Below the pieces are notes generated by a model. The model saw nothing but the letters and a program-made list of their open reading frames with translations, was not told the DNA's origin and did not search any database. Positions 25,762 to 34,418 of a stretch of DNA of 64,000 nt are shown one piece after another; the stretch's first letter is position 1, and each line of letters starts with the position of its first letter. The translations under genes and the position numbers were made by a program. Where the stretch lies: positions 1 to 64,000 of the forward strand of contig DASUKM010000010.1 of the NCBI GenBank assembly GCA_036278735.1. The letters run 5' to 3'. The DNA comes from DASUKM01 sp036278735 (GTDB lineage: Bacteria; Acidobacteriota; Vicinamibacteria; Vicinamibacterales; 2-12-FULL-66-21).

Positions 25762-28191
25762 TCAATCGCGCAGCGCGTCGGCGGGATCGATGGTCGACGC
25801 GCGTCGGGCCGGGGCGTAGGCGGCGAGGAGCGCGACACCCGCCAGGACCGCTGCAGAAGCCGCAAACGACAGCCCGTCGAGAGGACGCACCTCGAACAGC
25901 CGCGATTGGAGCGCTCGGGCGGCTATGGCGCCGAGCGCCACTCCGGGCGGCAGCGCGAGGAGCACCAGACCCATGGACTGGCGGACCACCAGGCGGCGCA
26001 CCGTCGATGGGGACGCCCCGAGCGCCAGACGTACGCCAAGTTCGCGCCGCCGGCGGACGACGCCCTGCGCCAGGAGACCAAAGAGCCCGGCTCCCGAAAA
26101 CATCAGCGTCAGGACACCGAAGCTCGCGGCCAACAGAGCGCTCATGCGATCCCTCAGCAGGGCTCGACTGGCTTCGTCGCGGAGTGAGGTCGTCGCCACC
26201 GGAACCAGGCCTCCGCTGGAAACGATGGCCCGGCGCAGCACGGCCGGCGAGGACGGGCCGTCAACGCGTGCAAGCACCACCGGCGAGCGCCCGTAGAGCG
26301 GAAACTGACGCCTGGACAGGAAAATCATCGATGGATGCGCGTCGCGAGGGCCCTGCAATGCCGCGTCGCGCGATACCCCGACGATCTCGACGCGCGCGCC
26401 GCTCGCGCCGAGACGAACCTCACGGCCCACCACGGATCGGGACGCGTCGAGGCGCCGAGCCGCCGTCTGGCTGACCACCGCCACGAGCCGCGCACCAGGC
26501 CCGTCGCGAGCGTCGATGGCGCGGCCGCTCACCAGCGGGATCTCGAGCGTCGAGAAGAAATCGTCCGAGACGTAATCGGCACTCACGTCTGCTGGCCCGT
26601 CCGGGCGATCGGCGAGCGCGACCGTCTGTGTCGGCCAGACGTCGGTCGGCGCATTCGGGATCTGACTGGCAAGCGCGGCCGAACGGAAGCCCGGCACAGC
26701 CGCGAGTCGCTCCAGCAATGGTGCGAAATCGTCGCGAGCGGAACTCTCTGTCGAATCCACTCGATCGACAACGGCGGCGATCACGTGGTCCCGATCGAAT
26801 GCGGGGTCGCTGTTGCGCAGCGCCGTCAAGCTGCGTACGAGCAGGGCCGCCGCTATGAGGCCGGCCAGCGACAGCGCGCATTGCGCCACGACCAGAGCGC
26901 GAGTCCATCTGGACGCCGCGGTGGTGGCACCTCTCGCGCCGCTCGCGCCAAGGGCGCGCGCGCGAATGATCGTCCAGGCGGGGAGCAGGCCGGCTACCGT
27001 TCCCACGAGCAGCGCACCAGTCGCGACCGTCGTCCCGATCCGAAGATCCGGCGCAATGGTCGCAGTGAGTGACAATAGCCCGACATCGAAAGAGTCCGAC
27101 AGCAAACGCGCGGCCCAGAGAGCCAGCGGAAAGCCGGCCGCCGCGCCTGCTGCACACATCAAGACACTCTCGATCACGAGCAGCCGTATGAGGTCAGCAG
27201 GTCCGGCGCCCATGGCCAGCCGGACCTCGAACTCGCGCCGGCGCGCCACGGCGCGCGCCAGACAGAGGCCCGCCACGTTCAACGTCGCCACCATCAGCAT
27301 GCACAGAGCCAGCGCGATGAGCAGTTGGAGCGTCGGCGCATAACGATCTCTGAGCAGAGAAAATCCAGTCGCCGCGCTGCGCACCCGCGGAATGCGGCTC
27401 GAGAACGCCGTCCGAGCGTCCGGCGTGAGTCCGGCGGGAAGCGCTTCGGCGAGGGCATGGGGCCACGCCGCCGTGATCCAGGCGCGCGCCTGCTCGATGG
27501 AACGGTCGTTTCGAAGGCGGAATAGTCCAAAGGTCAACGGAACCGACCGCTCCGACGGAAGGTGCAGCAGCCGGGGGACTGCGGCGATCGGGACGACGAC
27601 GTCTACCGACGCACCGACCTGCAAACCGGTAAACGACGGCGGCAGAACACCCGCCACGGTGCACGGGACACCCTCGAAGCGGAGCGTGCGGCCCACGGCC
27701 GTCTGGGCTCCTCCAAACCCGCGCTGCCAGAATCCATACCCGAGCATCACGACCGGGGTTCGTCCCGGCGCGTCGTCGGCTCGGGAGAGGGCGCGCCCAA
27801 GAAACGGACGCACCCCAATCGTGTCGAAGTACGTGCCCGTGACTCCCTCCCAGGCGACACGCTCGGGCCCGGAACCGGCGTCGGCCGTGGCAGCGCCGGT
27901 ACCCAGGTAGCCCGCCGCACTGCGAACAACGTCCCCGTCGACACCAATGGCCTGAAGGGTGCCCTGGTCGAGTCCGATCGAACGCCCGCGGCGGTCCACC
28001 GCATCGAGCATGACGAGGTGCCTCGCCCCGGAAACGGAAAGCGGCCGCAGCGCCAGCGCATCGTACGCGCCGAACAGGGACGTGAACACGCCAATCGAGA
28101 GCGCGACGATCAGCATGACGGCCCCGCTCAACATCGCCGCCCGCCGAATCTGCCGCACGGCCGCTTTCACGTCGCGCCAGATCTGCCCCAT
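25762..28191 (-). CDS. ADOP-family (MacB/FtsX-like) ABC transporter permease
   Basis: An 809-residue protein with the duplicated FtsX/MacB architecture. There is an N-terminal helix (about 19-42), a periplasmic MacB_PCD domain (about 50-245), a helix bundle (290-420), a second periplasmic domain, and a C-terminal helix bundle. It ends APARRASTIDPADALRD, the signature tail of acidobacterial duplicated orphan permeases. No ATPase gene is adjacent, as usual for the family. Substrates are unknown; relatives export peptides, macrolides or lipoproteins. Long heptamer arrays lie immediately on both sides, isolating it from pyrR and from the phosphodiesterase. Confidence 0.9.
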   Translation of the reverse strand: MGQIWRDVKAAVRQIRRAAMLSGAVMLIVALSIGVFTSLFGAYDALALRPLSVSGARHLVMLDAVDRRGRSIGLDQGTLQAIGVDGDVVRSAAGYLGTGAATADAGSGPERVAWEGVTGTYFDTIGVRPFLGRALSRADDAPGRTPVVMLGYGFWQRGFGGAQTAVGRTLRFEGVPCTVAGVLPPSFTGLQVGASVDVVVPIAAVPRLLHLPSERSVPLTFGLFRLRNDRSIEQARAWITAAWPHALAEALPAGLTPDARTAFSSRIPRVRSAATGFSLLRDRYAPTLQLLIALALCMLMVATLNVAGLCLARAVARRREFEVRLAMGAGPADLIRLLVIESVLMCAAGAAAGFPLALWAARLLSDSFDVGLLSLTATIAPDLRIGTTVATGALLVGTVAGLLPAWTIIRARALGASGARGATTAASRWTRALVVAQCALSLAGLIAAALLVRSLTALRNSDPAFDRDHVIAAVVDRVDSTESSARDDFAPLLERLAAVPGFRSAALASQIPNAPTDVWPTQTVALADRPDGPADVSADYVSDDFFSTLEIPLVSGRAIDARDGPGARLVAVVSQTAARRLDASRSVVGREVRLGASGARVEIVGVSRDAALQGPRDAHPSMIFLSRRQFPLYGRSPVVLARVDGPSSPAVLRRAIVSSGGLVPVATTSLRDEASRALLRDRMSALLAASFGVLTLMFSGAGLFGLLAQGVVRRRRELGVRLALGASPSTVRRLVVRQSMGLVLLALPPGVALGAIAARALQSRLFEVRPLDGLSFAASAAVLAGVALLAAYAPARRASTIDPADALRD

Positions 28192-28193
28192 GC

Positions 28194-28529
28194 CTCCGCC
28201 CCTCCGTCCTCCGCCCTCCGCCCTCCGCCCTCCGTCTTCCGTCCTCCGCCTTCCGTCCTCCGCCCTCCGCCCTCCGCCTTCCGTCCTCCGTCTTCCGTCC
28301 TCCGCCCTCTGCCCTCCGCCCTCCGTCTTCCGTCTTCCGTCTTCCGTCCTCCGCCCTCCGCCTTCCGTCCTCCGCCCTCCGTCTTCCGTCCTCCGCCTTC
28401 CGTCCTCCGTCTTCCGTCCTCCGTCTTCCGTCCTCCGCCCTCCGTCTTCGTCTTCCGTCTTCCGTCTTCCGTCTTCCGTCTTCCGTCCTCCGTCTTCCGT
28501 CCTCCGTCTTCCGTCCTCCGTCTTCGTCC
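28194..28529. repeat. CCGTCCT/CCGCCCT/CCGTCTT heptamer array
   Basis: Nearly 50 units with 7-bp period drawn from CCGTCCT, CCGCCCT, CCGTCTT and CCGCCTT, with a few one-base slips near 28448 and 28524. It fills the whole interval between the ADOP permease start and the phosphodiesterase stop. Because 7 is not a multiple of 3 and no stop occurs in the unit, all six frames stay open through it. Confidence 0.95.
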
Positions 28530-28530
28530 C

Positions 28531-30276
28531 TCACCGTCCGTGCGACGGAATAAAGGTAATGGGCCGCTCGGCGGTGAAATCGCTCGTGAACAGGTCGGCG
28601 CGGGCATAGCCGTCCATGTCGCGGCCGATCGGCACGCCGAGGAAATACAGGATCGTCGGCGTCACGTCGACGATCGAGCCGCGCTGATGCCGGCCGGCGC
28701 TGACGGGCGTGCCGTATGCGAGCAGAAAGCCGTCCGGCGCGCGGTCGTGGCGTCCCTTGAACGGCGCCTGGCGCAGAAGCCGCTGGACGATGCGCGTCAC
28801 GGGATCGACGGACCGCATGCCGAATCCGGAGACGACGAGCAGCAGGTCGCCGGGGGCGAGCGCGTCGATGGCATGCCCGATTTCGCCGTCCAGGTACGCG
28901 TAATAGCGGTCGACCGTCGTGCTCGTCTGCAAGCGGTCCGCCTCGGTGCTGGTGAACGAGGCCGGCTGATCGATGGCGAGATCGTAATGCTCGATGGTGT
29001 CGAGCGCCTGGTAACGAATGATGCTCACGCGCACGGGACGGTGCGCGCGCAGCGCATCGAACGCGCGCCGGTACGCCCGGTCCAGGGCCGCCGCCGACCG
29101 CTCCGCCTCCACGGCGTCGGATCGTGAGGGCGTCGGCGCCGCGGCGTCCGTCTGCGCGGCGTCGGGCGCTTCGAAGGCGGCGCGCGCCGCCGGCTCGAGC
29201 TCGGGCGGGTACGCCGCACGGCCGTCGAGTTCCCGCATCGACCCGAGGAGCAGATGGAAGCGGTCCGACAGCATGAAGCCGGGAAGCGGCTCGACGGGGT
29301 ACGTGAGAGGCCAGCGCACGACGCCGGTGCTGATGCCGTAATCGCCGAGAATCGCCCACACCGGCCGCGCGCGCCACGTCTCGGAGCCGTTCGGCTGATC
29401 CCGGATGATCCCGAGCCGCACCAGCGCATGCGAGAAGCAATAGTCCGGCAGCAGATCGAGCGGACGATCGTCGCCGCGCGCGAAATACGATCCGCCGGAC
29501 CGCACGCCATTCTTGCCGGGGTACATGCCCGTCGCCGCGGCCGCCCAGACCGGATCGGGCTGCGTCGGCCGGATCGTCGCGAGATCGAGCGAAGCTCCAC
29601 GATCGAGGAGCCGGCTGAAGTTCGGCAGCCGCCCCTCGGCGGCGCGCGGCCACACGTAGTCGAGCGACGCGCCGTCGAGCAGCAGCAGCCGGACGCGGGG
29701 GCCGGTCTCGTCGGCGGACGCGCTCGTCGGGACCGGACGGTGGAACGGAACCGCCGCCGGGCCGCCGCGGCCGCGGGCGGCGACCGGCAACGCCAGCGAG
29801 CCGGTGATGGCAATCGCGAGGAGCGCCGCACCGACGCGACTGCCCCTCCGTCCGAACGAGTAGTGCGCCACGGCAATCGCCAGCAGCACGACGGCCGCCA
29901 TCGTCGTCGCGGTCGTCCCGATCGCCATGCGCCGGGCACCGATCTCGGTGAACACCGCCGGCAGTCCGCGCAGGTTCAGCCACATCAGCAGCGCCGCGGT
30001 AGCCGCTGCCGCCGCCGAGAGCCACGCGAGCAGCCGCACGCCGATCCATCCAGGGGAGAACGGATCGAGGCTGATCAGCTCGCGCACGAGCATGACCACA
30101 TAGAACAGCAGCGCGAGGTGCACGCCGTAGAAGGCGCCGAGCGTCGCGTACCAGCGCCAGACGGAATGCGAGAAAAGCGGCACCTGCGGGTTCAGCTGCA
30201 GCACGAGGATCGTCAGGTACGCGGCGCCGAGTGCGCCGGCGATCAGCGCGTTCGTCAGCATCCGCAGGAAGCGCAT
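28531..30276 (-). CDS. Membrane-anchored type I phosphodiesterase/alkaline-phosphatase-superfamily enzyme
   Basis: About 581 residues from the ATG at 30276. Four N-terminal transmembrane helices (roughly 5-30, 45-70, 82-105, 112-140) precede an alkaline-phosphatase-fold domain from about 170. This domain starts VRLLLLDGASLDYVWPRAAEGRLPNF, continues ATIRPTQPDPVWAAAATGMYPGKNGV, and ends with the C-terminal GFGMRS and GRHQRGSIVDVTPTILYFLG. This pattern is typical of type I phosphodiesterase/nucleotide pyrophosphatases and related sulfatase-like or phosphoglycerol transferases. The nucleophile is likely the Thr in the TRPTQPD-like segment (IRPTQPD). Substrate is not deducible. Confidence 0.8.
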   Translation of the reverse strand: MRFLRMLTNALIAGALGAAYLTILVLQLNPQVPLFSHSVWRWYATLGAFYGVHLALLFYVVMLVRELISLDPFSPGWIGVRLLAWLSAAAAATAALLMWLNLRGLPAVFTEIGARRMAIGTTATTMAAVVLLAIAVAHYSFGRRGSRVGAALLAIAITGSLALPVAARGRGGPAAVPFHRPVPTSASADETGPRVRLLLLDGASLDYVWPRAAEGRLPNFSRLLDRGASLDLATIRPTQPDPVWAAAATGMYPGKNGVRSGGSYFARGDDRPLDLLPDYCFSHALVRLGIIRDQPNGSETWRARPVWAILGDYGISTGVVRWPLTYPVEPLPGFMLSDRFHLLLGSMRELDGRAAYPPELEPAARAAFEAPDAAQTDAAAPTPSRSDAVEAERSAAALDRAYRRAFDALRAHRPVRVSIIRYQALDTIEHYDLAIDQPASFTSTEADRLQTSTTVDRYYAYLDGEIGHAIDALAPGDLLLVVSGFGMRSVDPVTRIVQRLLRQAPFKGRHDRAPDGFLLAYGTPVSAGRHQRGSIVDVTPTILYFLGVPIGRDMDGYARADLFTSDFTAERPITFIPSHGR

Positions 30277-30283
30277 GCAGAAG

Positions 30284-30291
30284 TGTATACT
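30284..30291. promoter_or_regulatory. Symmetric divergent -10 element around GTATAC
   Basis: The palindrome GTATAC gives TATACT (30286-30291) on the plus strand and TATACA (30289-30284) on the minus strand. Each is followed by exactly 7 nt and then an ATG: 30299 for pyrK and 30276 for the phosphodiesterase. Both mRNAs would therefore begin at or next to their start codons, and no ribosome binding site fits. The two starts are equidistant from the palindrome centre. Confidence 0.6.
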
Positions 30292-30298
30292 CGCCTTC

Positions 30299-31126
30299 AT
30301 GCCCGTCGACATCGACGCTGCGGTCATCGGCAACCGGCGGCTGTCGGCCGACTACAACGTGCTCGCGCTCGATGCGCCGGGGATCGCGGCGCGCGCGCGC
30401 CCCGGCCAGTTCGTCATGATCAAGCCGTCGCGCGGGCTCGATCCGCTGCTGCGCCGCCCGTTCTCGATTTTCGAAGTGCTGCGCGACCAGGCGGGGGCCC
30501 CACGCGGCGTTTCGCTGTTGAACAAGCGCATCGGCGTCGGCACGGCGCTGCTGTACGACGCCGAGCCGGGCGCGCGGCTGCCGTGCCTCGGTCCGCTCGG
30601 CCGCCCGTTCGAACCGATCGACCCGCCCGCCGACGCATGGATGGTCGCCGGCGGCGTCGGACTCGGTCCCTTCCTCACGCTCGCCGAAGCGCTCGCACAG
30701 CGCGGCACCGCGACGACGCTGTTCTACGGCGCGCGGACCGGCGCCGATCTGTACTGCGTGGATCGGTTCGAGCGCCTCGGCGTCACCATCGTCCTCGCCA
30801 CCGAAGACGGATCGCGCGGCGCCGCCGGCCGGATCACCGTGCCGCTCGAGTTCGCGCTCCGGCGGCAGCCGCCGTCGCGGGATACGAAGGTGTTCGTCTG
30901 CGGCCCGACGCCGATGATGCGCGCCTGCGCGGCGCTCGCCTCGACGCACCGCCGGGCCTGCGACGTCTCGCTCGAGCAGGTGATGGGGTGCGGGCTCGGC
31001 GGGTGCTACAGCTGCGTCGTGATGGCGCGCGATGCGCACGGCACGCCGCACCACACGCGCACCTGTATCGAGGGTCCCGTGTTCGACGCCGCACGCGTGG
31101 TCTGGGACGCGGTCGGGAGCCACTGA
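30299..31126 (+). CDS. pyrK: Dihydroorotate dehydrogenase B electron-transfer subunit
   Basis: A 275-residue FAD/2Fe-2S reductase-like protein. It has RRPFSIFEV for flavin binding, an NAD-binding GGVGLGPFLTLAEAL segment and FVCGPTPMM. The cysteine cluster MGCGLGGCYSCVV with a later TCIEG supplies the four 2Fe-2S ligands. It passes electrons from PyrD to NAD+. An in-frame ATG at 30275 lies upstream of the promoter and is therefore rejected. The pyrD ATG follows 7 nt after its stop. Confidence 0.93.
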   Translation: MPVDIDAAVIGNRRLSADYNVLALDAPGIAARARPGQFVMIKPSRGLDPLLRRPFSIFEVLRDQAGAPRGVSLLNKRIGVGTALLYDAEPGARLPCLGPLGRPFEPIDPPADAWMVAGGVGLGPFLTLAEALAQRGTATTLFYGARTGADLYCVDRFERLGVTIVLATEDGSRGAAGRITVPLEFALRRQPPSRDTKVFVCGPTPMMRACAALASTHRRACDVSLEQVMGCGLGGCYSCVVMARDAHGTPHHTRTCIEGPVFDAARVVWDAVGSH

Positions 31127-31133
31127 ACGGTTC

Positions 31134-32072
31134 ATGGATCTGTCGCTCACCATCGGCGCGCTGACGCTCGCCAATCCACTCATCGCGGCCAGCGGATGCT
31201 TCGGCTACGGCGTGGAATACGCCGACATCGTCGACCTGTCCCTGCTCGGCGGCGTGGCCGTCAAAGGGCTGTTTCTCGCCGAACGCGAGGGGCACCCGCC
31301 GCCGCGCATCGTCGAAACGCCGTCCGGCATGTTGAACGCGATCGGGCTGCAGGGCATCGGCGTCCATCGCTTCGTCCGCGAGAAGCTGCCCGAGCTGCGC
31401 GACCGCCGCGCCGTCGTCATCGTCAACATCTGCGGCACCACCATCGACGAGTACGTGCAGATCGCGCAGGTGCTCTCGGACGCCGAGGGGGTGGCGGCGA
31501 TCGAGCTGAACATCTCGTGCCCGAACATCAAGCAGGGGGGGATCACGTTCGGCTGCAGCCTGACGGGGACGCACGACGTCGTCAGCGCCGTGCGACGGGT
31601 GACGCACCTGCCGGTGATTCCCAAGCTCACGCCCAACGTGACGGACGTCGCCTCGTTTGCCCGCGCCGCCGAAGAGGCGGGCGCCGACGCCGTCTCGCTC
31701 GTCAACACGTTTCTGGCGATGGCGATCGACGTCCAGACGCGGCGGCCGCGCCTGTCGAACATCGTCGGCGGCCTGAGCGGCCCGGCCATCCGGCCGATTG
31801 CGGTGCGGATGGTCTATGAGTGCCGGCAGGCCGTGAAGCTGCCCATCATCGGCATGGGGGGGATCGCCACGGCCGACGACGTCCTCGAGTTCATGATCGC
31901 GGGGGCGAACGCGGTGCAGATCGGGACCGCCAACTTCGTCGATCCGCTCCTCTGGACGGCGCTGCTCGATGGCCTGCGCGACTACATGAGCGCTCAGGGC
32001 GTGGGCCGTCTGCAGGATCTCGTCGGCAGCCTGGACACCAGCACGCGCGAGCACGCATGGATCAGCTCCTAG
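31134..32072 (+). CDS. pyrD: Dihydroorotate dehydrogenase, catalytic subunit (class 1B)
   Basis: A 312-residue FMN barrel. Class 1B features are the catalytic Cys in LNISCPNIKQGG, IPKLTPNVTD, and IIGMGGIATADDVLEFMIAGANAVQIGT for phosphate binding. It oxidises dihydroorotate to orotate and passes electrons to PyrK. It starts at the ATG at 31134; the longer open frame upstream is the pyrK C-terminus. Its last 16 nt overlap the pyrF start. Confidence 0.95.
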   Translation: MDLSLTIGALTLANPLIAASGCFGYGVEYADIVDLSLLGGVAVKGLFLAEREGHPPPRIVETPSGMLNAIGLQGIGVHRFVREKLPELRDRRAVVIVNICGTTIDEYVQIAQVLSDAEGVAAIELNISCPNIKQGGITFGCSLTGTHDVVSAVRRVTHLPVIPKLTPNVTDVASFARAAEEAGADAVSLVNTFLAMAIDVQTRRPRLSNIVGGLSGPAIRPIAVRMVYECRQAVKLPIIGMGGIATADDVLEFMIAGANAVQIGTANFVDPLLWTALLDGLRDYMSAQGVGRLQDLVGSLDTSTREHAWISS

Positions 32073-32776
32073 TCGCACTCGACGTCGACAGCCGCGCCCG
32101 CGCCGAGGCGCTCGCCGACAGCCTTCGCGGCGTCGCCGGCGGTTTCAAGATCGGCAGCCGGCTGTTCACCAGCGAAGGACCGGACGCCGTTCGGGCGCTC
32201 GTCGAGGGCGGCGGCCGCGTGTTCCTCGATCTCAAATTCCACGACATTCCCAACACGGTCGCGACCGCCGTGGAAGCGGCGACGGGCCTCGGGGCGTGGA
32301 TGCTGACGATTCACGCGGCCGGCGGGCTGGCCATGATGCAGGCGGCGCAGGGTGCGGCCCGCGAGACCGCGGCGCGGCTTGGCCGGCCGGCGCCGCTCGT
32401 CGTGGCGGTCACGGTGCTGACGAGCATGAACGCGGACGCGCTGCGCGCGACCGGGGTCGACACGCCGCTGTTCGATCAGGTGGTCCGGCTCGCGGAACTC
32501 GCGAAACAGGCGGGTCTGGACGGAGTGGTGGCGTCGCCGCAGGAAACGGCGCTGATTCGCCGCCGCTGCGGCGACGACTTCGTGATCGTCACGCCGGGCA
32601 TCCGTGGGGGGGCCGCGGCCGCCGCGGCGCAGGATCAGGCGCGGACGATGACGCCCGCCGACGCGATCGCCGCGGGGGCCAGCTATCTCGTCGTCGGACG
32701 GCCGGTCACCGCCGCCCCCGACCCGAGGGGGGCGGCGCTGGCGATCGCCGAATCGGTTACTTCGCGGTCACGATGA
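32057..32776 (+). CDS. pyrF: Orotidine 5'-phosphate decarboxylase
   Basis: A 239-residue barrel with LVALDVDS, FKIGSRLF, the catalytic DLKFHDIPNTV motif and the C-terminal YLVVGRPVT phosphate loop. It makes UMP from OMP, completing the pathway together with the pyrRBCE block; only carAB is absent from the window. The ATG at 32057 lies inside the end of pyrD. Its 3' end overlaps the convergent pal gene by 20 nt. Confidence 0.95.
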   Translation: MDQLLVALDVDSRARAEALADSLRGVAGGFKIGSRLFTSEGPDAVRALVEGGGRVFLDLKFHDIPNTVATAVEAATGLGAWMLTIHAAGGLAMMQAAQGAARETAARLGRPAPLVVAVTVLTSMNADALRATGVDTPLFDQVVRLAELAKQAGLDGVVASPQETALIRRRCGDDFVIVTPGIRGGAAAAAAQDQARTMTPADAIAAGASYLVVGRPVTAAPDPRGAALAIAESVTSRSR

Positions 32777-33329
32777 AATGGCCGCGGCGGTTCTGCTGCC
32801 AGCACGTTTCGTTGTGCTCCATGCAGAACGGCTGGTCCTTGCCCTTGCTGACGGTCGTGACGCGATCGGCGGGCACGCCGAGGCTGACCAGATAATCCTT
32901 CACGGCCGTCGCGCGGCGCTCCCCGAGGGCGAGGTTGTACTCGCTCGTGCCCCGCTCGTCGCAGTGCCCCTCGACCATCACGCGGGTCGACGTCCAGCGC
33001 TTCATCCAGTCGGCATCCTTCTGCAGCGCCGGCTTGGCGTCGTCGCGGATCTGGCTCGAGTCGAGATCGAAGAACGCATCGTCGAGCGGATGCTCGGCGT
33101 TGAGCTGATCGAGCGACTTCTGGGCGAAGATCTCTTCTTCCGTCGGCTGACGGGGCGCAGGAGCCGGCGGCGGCGGAGGCGGGGGCGGCGGCGGCTCGGG
33201 TGCTGTGGTCGTGGGAGCCGGCGGCGGGGGCGCGGGAGCCGGCGGCACCGGCTTCTTCTTGGCGCACCCGCCGAGGCCCACGGCGGCAGCAATGGCCATC
33301 GCCGCGAACAGGCGGACTCTACGATTCAT
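32757..33329 (-). CDS. pal: Peptidoglycan-associated lipoprotein (Pal/OmpA domain)
   Basis: A 190-residue protein with a lipoprotein signal ending VGLGGC (Cys at about 22). This is followed by a Pro-rich linker (about 28-62) and an OmpA C-terminal domain (85-188) containing the peptidoglycan-binding VEGHCDERGTSEYNLALGERRA. Pal tethers the outer membrane to the cell wall within the Tol-Pal system, although tol genes are not adjacent. An unusual feature is the C-terminal MEHNETCWQQNRRGHF with an extra Cys, which could pair with the Cys of EGHCDERG. A recognisable sigma-70 type promoter precedes it. Confidence 0.93.
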   Translation of the reverse strand: MNRRVRLFAAMAIAAAVGLGGCAKKKPVPPAPAPPPPAPTTTAPEPPPPPPPPPPAPAPRQPTEEEIFAQKSLDQLNAEHPLDDAFFDLDSSQIRDDAKPALQKDADWMKRWTSTRVMVEGHCDERGTSEYNLALGERRATAVKDYLVSLGVPADRVTTVSKGKDQPFCMEHNETCWQQNRRGHFIVTAK

Positions 33330-33396
33330 TCGGCATCTCCTGTCGGGCGCGCGCTCCGATGCAGCGGCGCCAGGCGATTGAACACGACGTTGTGCG

Positions 33397-33426
33397 AGCT
33401 TAACGTCCCGTCTGGAACACTGTCAA
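33397..33426 (-). promoter_or_regulatory. Promoter of pal (TTGACA -N18- TAAGCT)
   Basis: On the minus strand a perfect TTGACA (33426-33421) is followed after 18 nt by TAAGCT (33402-33397), about 68 nt before the pal ATG. It lies within the short interval shared with the divergent methyltransferase gene. Confidence 0.5.
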
Positions 33427-33441
33427 TTTTTCCACTCCGGC

Positions 33442-34182
33442 ATGGAACGCCTTCTCGACGCCACGGCGCGCGCTGAACGGAACCATTTCTGGTTCCGCGG
33501 CTTCAGGCGCTTCGTCCGGCCGTGGCTCGCGCGCGCCGGCCGCGCCGGTCCGCCGCTCGAGATTCTCGACTGCGGCTGCGGGACCGGCCACAACCTGGCA
33601 TGGCTGCGCGCCTTCGGCCGCAGTACTGGTATCGACCTCACGTGGGCAGGTCTGCAGTACGCGCGGGCCGGCGGCGAGCGAAAAATCGCGCAAGCGAGCG
33701 CGGCGGCGCTGCCGTTCGGCGACGCGCGATTCGATTTGGTCGTGTCCTTCGACGTCATTTACGCGCTGCCGGACGCGGTGGAGCGCGCGGCGCTCGGCGA
33801 GATGGGGCGGGTGCTGAAACCCGGCGGACGGCTGCTCCTGAACGTGGCCGCCCTGAACATGCTGCGCGGGAACCATTCCGTGCTCGCCGGCGAAGTGCGC
33901 CGCTACACGCGTCCGGACCTGCGGCGGCGTCTGGAGCGGACAGGCCTCGTGGTGGAGCGCGCGAGCTACACGAATGCGAGCATTCTGCCGCTCGTCGCGG
34001 GGGTGCGCTTCGCGCAGCGGATCACTGGACACGTCGAGTCGCCGCGCGAGATCTCGCTGCCGCCGTGGCCGGTGAACGCGGCCCTCGCGGGCCTGCTCGC
34101 GGCCGAAGCCGCTCTCGTGCGGCACGTCGACCTGCCGATCGGCAGCTCGCTGCTCGTGATGGCGCGCAAGCCCGCCGCCTAA
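33442..34182 (+). CDS. Class I SAM-dependent methyltransferase
   Basis: A 246-residue protein. Motif I is LEILDCGCGTGHN, followed by STGIDLTWAGLQYARA and the motif IV-like RFDLVVSFDVIYALPD; this is the Methyltransf_11 pattern. The N-terminal MERLLDATARAERNHFWFRGFRRF is common in small-molecule or lipid methyltransferases of this group. After about 150 the chain carries LRRRLERTGLVVERASYTN and a hydrophobic helix (WPVNAALAGLLAAEAALV), so weak membrane association is possible. The substrate is unknown. It is divergent from pal and followed by an inverted repeat. Confidence 0.85.
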   Translation: MERLLDATARAERNHFWFRGFRRFVRPWLARAGRAGPPLEILDCGCGTGHNLAWLRAFGRSTGIDLTWAGLQYARAGGERKIAQASAAALPFGDARFDLVVSFDVIYALPDAVERAALGEMGRVLKPGGRLLLNVAALNMLRGNHSVLAGEVRRYTRPDLRRRLERTGLVVERASYTNASILPLVAGVRFAQRITGHVESPREISLPPWPVNAALAGLLAAEAALVRHVDLPIGSSLLVMARKPAA

Positions 34183-34243
34183 GGTGCCTGGCACCTTTGG
34201 CCTCGCGTTTGCGGCAACGACAGTGCCAAAGGTGCCAGGCACC
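34183..34243. repeat. REPIN-like inverted repeat built on GGTGCCTGGCACC
   Basis: Two perfect 19-nt arms (GGTGCCTGGCACCTTTGGC at 34183-34201 and its reverse complement at 34225-34243) flank 23 nt. Each arm itself contains the palindrome GGTGCCTGGCACC. The first arm begins right after the methyltransferase TAA, and the second ends one base before the stop codon of a small convergent gene, so it could serve both genes as a terminator. GGTGCCAGGCACC palindromes recur widely as dispersed repeats in bacterial genomes. Confidence 0.8.
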
Positions 34244-34372
34244 CTAGCGTCTGCGGCCCCGGAGCGGAACGTATCGGACCAGGCACAGCACGATCCAGGA
34301 GAGGACGAACCAGACCGCGAGCATGCCGGCGATCAGCGCGAGCATGCCGCCGACGGCAATCAGGATCTGCAT
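34244..34372 (-). CDS. 42-residue single-helix membrane protein
   Basis: A short open frame from ATG 34372 to TAG 34244. The product is QILIAVGGMLALIAGMLAV followed by WFVLSWIVLCLVRYVPLRGRRR. It has one long or two short hydrophobic helices and a basic cytoplasmic tail, consistent with a small membrane protein. No good ribosome binding site is visible. It lies between larE and an inverted repeat that touches its stop codon. Function unknown; it could be a chance frame, but its composition is strongly membrane-like. Confidence 0.45.
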   Translation of the reverse strand: MQILIAVGGMLALIAGMLAVWFVLSWIVLCLVRYVPLRGRRR

Positions 34373-34418
34373 GGCCGCTGCTCGACCGTGACGTGACGAA
34401 CGCGACGCGCGAGACGTG

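Noticed and set aside
25577..25765. Longer pyrR product starting at 25765
   Set aside because: The extension would translate the PyrR loop and the GGGCTTT array and adds residues unlike any PyrR.
27194..31183. 1329-codon minus-strand open frame
   Set aside because: It runs through the array at 28194 and through pyrK in antisense; parts are other-frame versions of the phosphodiesterase and permease.
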